Assembly (NCBI GenBank): GCA_018725275.1
Contig: QLUC01000047.1
Coordinates: 1-12,580, forward strand
From: Bacillota bacterium
GTDB lineage: Bacteria > Bacillota > UBA994
Reading direction: 5' to 3'
DNA: 12,580 nt
Shown: positions 1 to 5,681 of the stretch, piece by piece
Numbering within the stretch: position 1 is the first letter of the stretch
How the letters are laid out: the number at the start of each line of letters is the position of its first letter
Made by a program: the position numbers and the translations under genes
Notes under the pieces: generated by a model
The model's input: the letters and a program-made list of their open reading frames with translations, nothing else
What the model was told of the DNA's origin: nothing
Database searches by the model: none

Positions 1-54
1 TGACGTTCTACCGTCAATTACGGTTTCAATCCACGCCCCCGCGCGGGGGGCGAC
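1..54 (-). CRISPR. Leader-proximal end of a type I-C CRISPR array (one repeat plus partial spacer)
   Basis: One 32-nt repeat lies at 23-54. Read on the minus strand it begins GTCGCCCCCC and ends GGATTGAAAC, the ending and length typical of type I-C repeats; from memory it is nearly identical to the Desulfovibrio vulgaris I-C repeat. It folds into a 7-bp hairpin, CGCCCCC paired with GGGGGCG around a 5-nt CGCGC loop, followed by the single-stranded TGGATTGAAAC end. Bases 1-22 are the start of the first, most recently acquired spacer, cut by the window edge. Only one repeat is visible, so the call rests on the repeat sequence, the hairpin and its position directly downstream of cas2. Array length and spacer targets cannot be judged here. 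Confidence 0.93.
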
Positions 55-221
55 AGCATAGAGTCAATATGCCCTTCGTAGCTGATTCTATATGCCCAGT
101 AGTGCGAACCCTGCTCAACGGGACAACACATAGGCCGATAAGCAAGGCACTAAGGAAAATAGTCTTGATGGCCTCTAGGGTGCGAAAGATTGGCGATTTG
201 CTGCTGACTTAGGGTTCGCAC
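55..221 (-). promoter_or_regulatory. CRISPR leader between cas2 and the first repeat
   Basis: This non-coding stretch separates the cas2 stop codon from the first repeat and should act as the leader that guides Cas1-Cas2 integration and drives or carries pre-crRNA transcription. It contains three copies of a GTGCGAA core (plus strand at 102-108 and 180-186, minus strand at 215-221) and two 14-bp direct repeats close to the first repeat. I see no convincing sigma-A promoter: TTGAGC (118-113, minus) is 20 nt from a TATAGA (92-87). The array may therefore be transcribed partly by read-through from the cas operon. Confidence 0.75.
61..97. repeat. 14-bp imperfect direct repeat pair in the CRISPR leader
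   Basis: GAGTCAATATGCCC at 61-74 and GATTCTATATGCCC at 84-97 match at 12 of 14 positions, with ATATGCCC perfect in both. The copies are 23 bp apart start to start, and the nearer one begins 6 bp from the leader-repeat junction. Their position suits a leader-anchoring or integrase-recognition motif; that role is inference. Confidence 0.6.
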
Positions 222-222
222 T
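101..222. repeat. 12-bp perfect inverted repeat with a third GTGCGAA copy in the leader
   Basis: AGTGCGAACCCT at 101-112 is the exact reverse complement of AGGGTTCGCACT at 211-222. A third, shorter copy (GGTGCGAAAG) lies at 179-188 in the same orientation as the first. The copy at 211-222 reaches the first base of the cas2 stop codon. On the minus strand the distal pair reads GTGCGAA, 28 nt, TTCGCAC. I recall similar GTGCGAACC elements from other type I-C leaders. A protein-binding or structural role is inferred. Confidence 0.65.
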
Positions 223-512
223 TAGATGATCATGCTGCCCTCAGGATCATAGGCGACTTTTGCGCCTACATGCTCAACCTTATTTTGCCAGTTGCTGCCG
301 AGCATATAGTAACGCAGACTGTCAACCTCACCGTCTATGAGTGCCTCCAGGCGGTTACGTAGCGCCACAAATTGGGCTGGCGTCAACAGGCACTCGAAAA
401 CCGAGTTTTGCACGCGCTGGCCGTGATTGAGACATTGCTTGGCGACGTGACGCAGACGCTTCTTACCCGCGGGGGTCATAGTGCTCACGTCATAAGTTAT
501 TAGCACCATCAT
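222..512 (-). CDS. cas2: CRISPR-associated endonuclease Cas2
   Basis: A 96-residue protein of normal Cas2 length. Cas2 is the dimeric core that holds two Cas1 dimers in the spacer integration complex. The N-terminal first strand reads MVLITYDVS with the conserved Asp at residue 8, and RVQNSVFEC (33-41) matches the second conserved block of the ferredoxin-like fold. Two ATGs are adjacent; the first is preferred because AGGAGG lies 10 nt upstream. That Shine-Dalgarno (523-528) contains the UAG stop of cas1 (527-529), so translation of cas2 is probably coupled to cas1. It is the last cas gene, and the leader and array follow directly. The order cas4-cas1-cas2-array is the standard I-C arrangement. 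Confidence 0.96.
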   Translation of the reverse strand: MMVLITYDVSTMTPAGKKRLRHVAKQCLNHGQRVQNSVFECLLTPAQFVALRNRLEALIDGEVDSLRYYMLGSNWQNKVEHVGAKVAYDPEGSMII

Positions 513-526
513 GGTCGCAAGTCCTC

Positions 527-1558
527 CTACTTCCAGATGAACGGTGGATACTGATCTATGTCCCCTCTTAAGTGACGCGCCAGCAGTAAGGCCTGGGTAT
601 ATGGCAGTAATCCGACAGGCATTTTCTCATCTAGAAAGGGGTGGGTTATTTCTTCTTGCTTGCGCTTTTGCCACGCTTCGAGCAGGGTTTTTCGGGCTCC
701 TTCCGTTAGAATGACCCCACCAGATACCTGCTGTACAAAGTCCCCTCCGCTGAGCTGCATTCTGTTGATAAGACTGAGCGCGGTCCGGTCTGCAAGGTAT
801 GGCCGCAATTCTTCCATTAAATCTAAGGCTAGGCTCAGCCTGCCGGGCCGGTCACGGTGGAGAAAGCCCACAAAAGGGTCTAGGCCTACCGATTGTAGCG
901 CGGCTTTAGTTTCGTGCAAGAGTAGCGTGTAGAAGAAGGACAGTAGCGCATTGACATTGTCCAGAGGGGGGCGCCGATTGCGCCCCCGCATGAAAAACTC
1001 AGCTTTTTGGCTAACGATTAGTTGATCGAACACCGAAAAATATAGACGAGCCGTTTCTCCTTCGATCCCACGCACCTCGTCTAGGGTGGTGGCCTGTAGT
1101 AGCTTGGGCACATTTCGAGCAATTATCTTGTTGACGCTTTCTATCGGGGTGGTGTCGACCTTGCTACCGTAGTCACTAATGAATCTGCGCAAGACCGTGC
1201 GGCTATTGACTGCCTTACCAATGATAAAGGCCTTGGCCAACTTGAGCGACAAAGACTCTGAATCGGCCCATCTATACTGCTTTCTTCTGAGCAAAACATT
1301 GCCCTGAGGCAGCCCTTGCACCGTGGCGAGATGCTTTCCGTAAGGGGTCAGGAGGGACATGGTCACCCCTCGTTCGAGGCACATCCCGAGTAAGGCCGGG
1401 CTGGCACCGAGATGGCCAAATACAACCACACCCTCCAGTAGGTGAATGGGCACTCGGAACACCTCGCCCTCCCCCACCCTTACCACGAGATTCTCGCCAT
1501 CTTTGGTTAAATAGGCATCTGGGTTGGTCACATACAGCACGTTCAGCAATTTACGCAT
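527..1558 (-). CDS. cas1: Type I-C CRISPR-associated integrase Cas1
   Basis: A full-length Cas1 of 343 residues, the metal-dependent endonuclease/integrase that inserts protospacers at the leader-repeat junction. The N-terminal beta domain (about 1-85) contains LYVTNPDAYLTKDGENLVV. The alpha-helical catalytic domain carries GIEGETARLYF (164-174, catalytic Glu166), GFLHRDRPGRLSLALDLMEE (231-250, with His234 and Asp246), so the Glu-His-Asp triad is intact. The C-terminal PYTQALLLARHLRGDIDQYPPF segment is typical of the I-C Cas1 branch. The start is 19 nt downstream of the cas4 stop, with GGGGAGA placed 7 nt before the ATG. No frameshift or truncation is seen. It should work with Cas2 and the adjacent Cas4 in acquisition. 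Confidence 0.97.
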   Translation of the reverse strand: MRKLLNVLYVTNPDAYLTKDGENLVVRVGEGEVFRVPIHLLEGVVVFGHLGASPALLGMCLERGVTMSLLTPYGKHLATVQGLPQGNVLLRRKQYRWADSESLSLKLAKAFIIGKAVNSRTVLRRFISDYGSKVDTTPIESVNKIIARNVPKLLQATTLDEVRGIEGETARLYFSVFDQLIVSQKAEFFMRGRNRRPPLDNVNALLSFFYTLLLHETKAALQSVGLDPFVGFLHRDRPGRLSLALDLMEELRPYLADRTALSLINRMQLSGGDFVQQVSGGVILTEGARKTLLEAWQKRKQEEITHPFLDEKMPVGLLPYTQALLLARHLRGDIDQYPPFIWK

Positions 1559-1577
1559 CTAATCGTCTCCCCAGCGC

Positions 1578-2228
1578 TCATAGCTCAGCAAACTCCGCGA
1601 GAAACGTGGCCATGTACTGTTCAGCTTTTTTGCTACTCTTAGTCAACTTGGGCAAGCATAAACTCTCCATCGAGCAATTGCTGCAACCCCGCTTCAGGTC
1701 GGCCTTGGGAGTGATGCCCTGCCGATAGAGCTGGTGCATCTGCACACACAAATCTACCACCTTAACGCGCAACGCTGCCGTTAGCTCCACCTCTTGTCTT
1801 CGCTTCGTCTGCCCATAGTACAGGTGCCCCATACCTAGGCTGAGATTTAACATTTCTTCCAGGCACATGGCCTGCGCACAGAGTTGTACTTGGTCGCAGT
1901 CATTGGCCTTTGGCCTGCCTCGCTTGTATTCTACAATATGGTAGGCATGGCCTAGAGGCGCGTTGCCGAGGCGATGTATTTCGATCAAGTCGGCCATTCC
2001 GTAGAGGCCCAGTCGGCTAGAGCAAAGCGCAACCGAGCGAACCACGCGCACCTGTCCCCGAGACTCAGCAAAGTAGGGGTCGTCAACTCGCTCATGTAAG
2101 AGCGTCCCTTCCTGGGTTAGACTGTTGTTTAGCCACAGCTTTTCGACATACAACAACCCCCACTGCCGCTCGCAAAAGGCAAAATGCTGTATGGCTGAGA
2201 TGGGCAGATAGTCTTCTTCTACTAGCAT
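1578..2228 (-). CDS. cas4: CRISPR-associated exonuclease Cas4
   Basis: 216 residues, a RecB-family nuclease with an Fe-S cluster that trims prespacers at the PAM and sets their orientation before Cas1-Cas2 integration. The four cluster cysteines are visible: Cys19 (AFCERQW) at the N-terminus and Cys182, Cys185 and Cys191 (GCSNCSMESLC) near the C-terminus. Nuclease residues include His46 (LLHERVD), Asp80 (GMADLIE), Glu100 and Lys102 (VEYKRGRPK), followed by the Gln-containing helix DQVQLCAQAMCLEE (112-125). The opening DYLPISAIQHFAFCERQW fits the family, so the first ATG is right. It begins 9 nt after the cas7c stop with no strong Shine-Dalgarno, suggesting translational coupling to cas7c. Confidence 0.96.
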   Translation of the reverse strand: MLVEEDYLPISAIQHFAFCERQWGLLYVEKLWLNNSLTQEGTLLHERVDDPYFAESRGQVRVVRSVALCSSRLGLYGMADLIEIHRLGNAPLGHAYHIVEYKRGRPKANDCDQVQLCAQAMCLEEMLNLSLGMGHLYYGQTKRRQEVELTAALRVKVVDLCVQMHQLYRQGITPKADLKRGCSNCSMESLCLPKLTKSSKKAEQYMATFLAEFAEL

Positions 2229-2237
2229 GGCACAAGG

Positions 2238-3155
2238 CTAAATTTTCTCTATTAACTGTACTCCCGCAGCAATCTGCTCGCGCGAGACAGAGACAGTATA
2301 GTCGCTAAACTCACGGGGTGGGCGGCTGGCATCCTTGCGCGTGACGGTTATGGCATCAAAGAGCCTCTGCGCCGGGGCATCGCCCATCTTGGACATGTGC
2401 TCAAAAACAAATAACTTTCTTGTACCCATCAGTCCTCGCGCGGCCGACCGATCGTGCTCAAACATATTCACTAGAGCCTCCCACAGCAACTCGAGGTCAC
2501 TTTCGAAAAACCCCGTCTGCTCGGCAAGCGGCGCGGAAACAAACCCATGGGCCCGGTATAGCCCATAGGGTATGGTAAATTTTTTACCCATGGTTCGATT
2601 GTCTCCACCCTGCTTCTCGGCCTCCGCCTCGGTTGCCACGGCCATGCGGGTGATGGTGTGCTCCAGCGTAACCACCGGGTCGATGGAGCGCGCAAAGGTA
2701 AGCTGCACCGGGCCCCTCACCTGTCCGGCATTGGCTCCGGTGGAGAGCACGGCGCCAAAAGTCCGTATATCAAAGAAGTTTTGGCACATAAACTGCCGAG
2801 CTAGCTCGACCTCCCTGCCCTGCCCCTTCTTGGCATCGTTGCGCTTCTTGCCATCGGCAGAATCCGCCGGTGGCTTGGTCAGGTCGATCTCTAACTGGGC
2901 ATAGGCCTCGTCTATGACTTTGTTCAGGATAGCCTTCTCTTTGACAAAGATGCGGTAACGTTGCTGGTCTTCTTTCTCTAGACCGACATAGTTGCGTATT
3001 TTGCGTTTTAGGCACACATCAGTCACTAGACCATGGCCGTTCTCCGCATCGATGCGGGGTAAATTGCCGGCATCGGGGTCCCCGTTGGGGTTGCCGTCCT
3101 TGACATCAAACAGTAGCACAAAGTCATAGCGTTTAGAAATTACCTTGTTTCCCAT
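2238..3155 (-). CDS. cas7c: Type I-C Cascade backbone subunit Cas7c (Csd2)
   Basis: 305 residues. Cas7c is the RAMP-family backbone protein that lines the crRNA spacer in multiple copies. The diagnostic N-terminus RYDFVLLFDVKDGNPNGDPDAGNLPR (9-34), the LVTDVCLKRKIRNYV helix (43-57) and the central DIRTFGAVLSTGANAGQVRGPVQLTF (129-154) match Csd2. A lysine-rich stretch at 103-113 (KKRNDAKKGQG) lies just before the central block. The length is normal for the family. The gene starts 3 nt after the cas8c stop, with GAGAGGGTG as its ribosome binding site overlapping the end of cas8c, consistent with coupled translation. No anomaly is seen. Confidence 0.97.
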   Translation of the reverse strand: MGNKVISKRYDFVLLFDVKDGNPNGDPDAGNLPRIDAENGHGLVTDVCLKRKIRNYVGLEKEDQQRYRIFVKEKAILNKVIDEAYAQLEIDLTKPPADSADGKKRNDAKKGQGREVELARQFMCQNFFDIRTFGAVLSTGANAGQVRGPVQLTFARSIDPVVTLEHTITRMAVATEAEAEKQGGDNRTMGKKFTIPYGLYRAHGFVSAPLAEQTGFFESDLELLWEALVNMFEHDRSAARGLMGTRKLFVFEHMSKMGDAPAQRLFDAITVTRKDASRPPREFSDYTVSVSREQIAAGVQLIEKI

Positions 3156-3158
3156 AAA

Positions 3159-3575
3159 CTACACCCTCTCATTTTCATCTTCGGTGGTGGAATCGCTGGC
3201 TAGTGCTGTGCCGCCCTCGCCCGAGTCTTTTTTGGTGTAGAAGTCCTGCCGTTGATGATAGTAACCAATGGCAAAGCGACCCTGTTCATGCAGGTCTAAG
3301 AATGCCGGAAAATCGCTTATCTTCCCTACCACTTCTCCTATCAGCCGCTCAAAATACACTTCCCTCCCTTTTCTGCCGAGTTTGGCGAGGTGGTGCTGCT
3401 TTAACCGCATGAGTCTTGAGAAAACAGTAACGGGGGTGGTGCTAGCTGCGCCATAAAACCGCTCGCGAATAGGCGCATTAAGGTCACCGTAGGCCTCTCC
3501 TTGAATTCGTTCGAGTACGGCAAAAAGTCTTCCCAACTGATAACCCATTGATGGCTGGTTGATGTCCAATGTCAT
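3159..3575 (-). CDS. cas11c: Cascade small subunit Cas11c from an internal start in cas8c
   Basis: An in-frame ATG at 3575-3573 (Met461 of Cas8c) is preceded by AAAGGGAGG, 5 nt upstream, which is a near-ideal Shine-Dalgarno. Translation from here gives a 138-residue C-terminal fragment beginning MTLDINQPSMGYQLGRLFAV. In Desulfovibrio vulgaris and other I-C systems the small subunit Cas11c is known to be made by internal initiation at the equivalent place in cas8c, and several copies join Cascade. The helix-rich segment LGRLFAVLERIQ (residues 14-25) and the size fit that family. The sequence shows the start signal; actual production here is inferred from the known mechanism. Confidence 0.8.
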   Translation of the reverse strand: MTLDINQPSMGYQLGRLFAVLERIQGEAYGDLNAPIRERFYGAASTTPVTVFSRLMRLKQHHLAKLGRKGREVYFERLIGEVVGKISDFPAFLDLHEQGRFAIGYYHQRQDFYTKKDSGEGGTALASDSTTEDENERV

Positions 3576-4955
3576 CGAAACCTCCCTTTGCTCTAACGAT
3601 GGATAGAACCTGTGATAGCGGTTAAGATAGGCCTTTAACAAAGCGGCACGCACGGGCTTGACCCTGTGTTCTACATCGCTCTTTATTCGCCGCAGAACTG
3701 CCTGCAGCAATGTTGCCGGAAATGGGCGGCCCTCTAATATGGAGCGCATAAAGTCCCCGGCCAGGTTCGGCGGTATGTTCTCGCTTTTGTCCTGCGTGGC
3801 CACATTGACTAGAATGCGCCAAAGGGAATAATACTCTGGCTCAGAGGGGGGCTTGACTATGGCAAAGTCATCGAAGTATTGTTTGATGCGGGTTGCCATA
3901 TCTATAATGCGCGCTACCTGCCAAAAACGCACCGAGATCCGGCCCGCGTTGGGGGATAGACCCAGCACATAGAACCAGCTTTGGCTAGGGTCATTTAGGT
4001 AGGCGCCGCTTTCTACCGATTGAAACAGGGCGCGCACCTTGCTACTTTGTGCCTCTAATTGGTCTTTGGGCACCTCTGCAAACAAGTCGGCGAAGTCGGA
4101 TTCGAATTGTGAGGCCGTCGCGGACCAAAAAACGGTGGAAGCATCGCCGATGGTTAAACGCTGCTTGGAGTCACGCTGCAACAAGGTGTTTAAGGCCGTA
4201 GTGTACGCAAACTCGGCCTCGCTACCCACTGGGGCGTTTAGGCCCTGCTTTTTGCCGAAGGACTCAAACGCTTCCAAGTTGAACGACACGATGTTTGCTC
4301 CGCTGCTTTGTGCGCCGTTAACCCCTTTGATGGCACGGTGCAGAGTCTTGATTAGTCCCGGTTGACCCGTGACCAAGCAGACCGCTTTGTGCCCATTCTG
4401 CGTCTGCAACAGGTTTTGGTTGTTGCGCGCCACAACCTCGGGGCGCCGACACACTAATGCTAAATCGCCGGCGATCAAAAACGCCAGGTTGGGTTTTTTC
4501 TCACAGATTTCTAGCCAGCAATCCTCTTGCGCCAGCCTATCTTCATCAATACTCCCCAGAAAGGTGAGGATTGTTTGCACAACCGGGAGACCCGTCAGCT
4601 CCGCCTTCATACGCCTAATGAAATCTGCCTGGCACCTTTCCGCCCTTTCCGCGGCCCCGACATCGCCCTTGTCGGCAACTGCCATGGCCCCGAACACGTA
4701 TGGCGCTACGTCCCACAACAGGTTAGCAGAAATATTCGACGCCCGTTTGACCGCTTCCGGCACTAGGAAGGTTTTGGCGCGCTTATCTTTTCCCGCCCCT
4801 TCTCTGGTGTCTTGAATCTGCACTAAATTGCCCTCTTGGTCTAGCACGACGATAAACGGAACTTCCTTGTGCTCCCAACCAAAAGGAGCAATGGCATTTT
4901 CTTGCTGGTCCGTGGCCTTGCGGTCGTAGTACTCCTTTAAGCCCTGAAGAATCAT
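3159..4955 (-). CDS. cas8c: Type I-C Cascade large subunit Cas8c (Csd1)
   Basis: 598 residues, the large subunit that recognises the PAM and opens the target in type I-C Cascade. The N-terminus MILQGLKEYYDRKATD is typical of Csd1. Conserved central segments are CLVTGQPG (193-200), the block SGANIVSFNLEAFESFGKKQG (218-238) with GSEAEFAYTTALNTLL (244-259), and GDASTVFWSAT (270-280). The C-terminal 138 residues form the small-subunit-like region, which has its own start (see the cas11c entry). The ATG overlaps the cas5c stop in an ATGA (4952-4955). Length and motifs are complete and there is no sign of decay. Confidence 0.97.
   Translation of the reverse strand: MILQGLKEYYDRKATDQQENAIAPFGWEHKEVPFIVVLDQEGNLVQIQDTREGAGKDKRAKTFLVPEAVKRASNISANLLWDVAPYVFGAMAVADKGDVGAAERAERCQADFIRRMKAELTGLPVVQTILTFLGSIDEDRLAQEDCWLEICEKKPNLAFLIAGDLALVCRRPEVVARNNQNLLQTQNGHKAVCLVTGQPGLIKTLHRAIKGVNGAQSSGANIVSFNLEAFESFGKKQGLNAPVGSEAEFAYTTALNTLLQRDSKQRLTIGDASTVFWSATASQFESDFADLFAEVPKDQLEAQSSKVRALFQSVESGAYLNDPSQSWFYVLGLSPNAGRISVRFWQVARIIDMATRIKQYFDDFAIVKPPSEPEYYSLWRILVNVATQDKSENIPPNLAGDFMRSILEGRPFPATLLQAVLRRIKSDVEHRVKPVRAALLKAYLNRYHRFYPSLEQREVSMTLDINQPSMGYQLGRLFAVLERIQGEAYGDLNAPIRERFYGAASTTPVTVFSRLMRLKQHHLAKLGRKGREVYFERLIGEVVGKISDFPAFLDLHEQGRFAIGYYHQRQDFYTKKDSGEGGTALASDSTTEDENERV
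3576..3589 (-). promoter_or_regulatory. Internal ribosome binding site for cas11c
   Basis: AAAGGGAGG (3589-3581, minus) followed by TTTCG and ATG lies within the cas8c coding region, encoding Gln-Arg-Glu-Val-Ser. It is as strong as the sites ahead of the annotated genes and sits exactly where the small-subunit start is expected. Confidence 0.78.
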
Positions 4956-5659
4956 CCCCTCACACCTACCTCATGCCACTTAGTATTGAGGACCCCCCGA
5001 TCGAGCGTCGCCTTGAAAAAACAGGGTGTTGGTTCGTCAAGGTCAGCACTAAAGTTCCAATCGTAAAACATGTACCCGAGGTCGCGCGTTTCTTCGATGG
5101 GTGGAGGCAACTCTCCGCCGGGTTCGAGCAGCCTAAAGTCGCAGTAAAATTCGCGGCACCCGAGGTACGGGCGATGAAAGCACTGCCCCTTTCTGGCTCG
5201 CCTCTCAAACATCGCCGCATACTTGGCTTCGCAATCCGGAGCAGAAGCTGCTTCATCCTCATTGCGGTGCCCGACCATACCTGCGGGCGACTTAGCCTTG
5301 AGCACAAAATAGGCGTGAATCCGGTAGCGCACATCCCTAAGTAGCCGGCCCGCGCGCTGCATGCGCTCTTCTTCCACAAAAAAGCCCATGGCCTTGCCTG
5401 CTTCTCCGGCCATTTGTTTGGCCGTTGGCGCACCGGCCTTCTTGCCAACCTCGTTGCGCCGGACCGAAACCCATCTTATGGGCTCAAGTACTTCAATTTT
5501 AGTTACATGCCACTGGATTTCGGGCTTCCATAGAATGGCCTCAAAAATGGCACGGGCGGCAGAGGGGGTCATGACATCATAGCTGACGCGCTCCACCTTC
5601 ATCTCCGGTCGCGTGAAGCAGGCATGGTCTCCCCACACTTCTAGACACCAATTGTGCAT
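4952..5659 (-). CDS. cas5c: Type I-C Cas5c (Cas5d) crRNA-processing endoribonuclease
   Basis: 235 residues. In type I-C, which has no Cas6, Cas5c cleaves pre-crRNA at the base of the repeat hairpin and stays bound to the 5' handle. Conserved blocks are LEVWGDHACFTRPEMKVERVS (6-26), YDVMTPSAARAIFEAILWKP (27-46), RWVSVRRNEVGKK (62-74), and near the C-terminus the segment GQCFHRPYLGCREFYCDFR (158-176) and RDLGYMFYDWNF (192-203). Two active-site neighbourhoods differ from the homologues I remember: the Tyr that precedes WKP in Bacillus halodurans Cas5d is Leu43 here, and the later KAH-like segment reads His115-Ala-Tyr117. The start is supported by AGGAGGAG 5 nt before the ATG, 22 nt after the cas3 stop. 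The stop overlaps cas8c by 4 bases. Confidence 0.96.
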   Translation of the reverse strand: MHNWCLEVWGDHACFTRPEMKVERVSYDVMTPSAARAIFEAILWKPEIQWHVTKIEVLEPIRWVSVRRNEVGKKAGAPTAKQMAGEAGKAMGFFVEEERMQRAGRLLRDVRYRIHAYFVLKAKSPAGMVGHRNEDEAASAPDCEAKYAAMFERRARKGQCFHRPYLGCREFYCDFRLLEPGGELPPPIEETRDLGYMFYDWNFSADLDEPTPCFFKATLDRGVLNTKWHEVGVRG

Positions 5660-5681
5660 TGCATCTCCTCCTGTTTTCTCA

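Noticed and set aside
87..118. Possible sigma-A promoter for the CRISPR array (TTGAGC and TATAGA, minus strand)
   Set aside because: The spacing is 20 nt and the -10 match is only four of six, so it is not listed as a promoter.
4018..4026. GATTGAAAC on the plus strand inside cas8c, identical to the last nine bases of the CRISPR repeat
   Set aside because: Only nine bases match, no hairpin or spacer accompanies it, and it lies in conserved coding sequence of cas8c on the opposite strand. A chance match of this length in the window is not surprising.
4369..4815. 148-codon open frame on the plus strand
   Set aside because: It lies antisense to the well-conserved cas8c gene, has no family resemblance or ribosome binding site of note, and reads as a shadow of that gene.
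4966..5448. 160-codon frame on the minus strand overlapping cas5c
   Set aside because: Cas5c in the other frame is complete and conserved; this one resembles no family I know and has a skewed Arg/Ser/Pro composition typical of a shifted frame.
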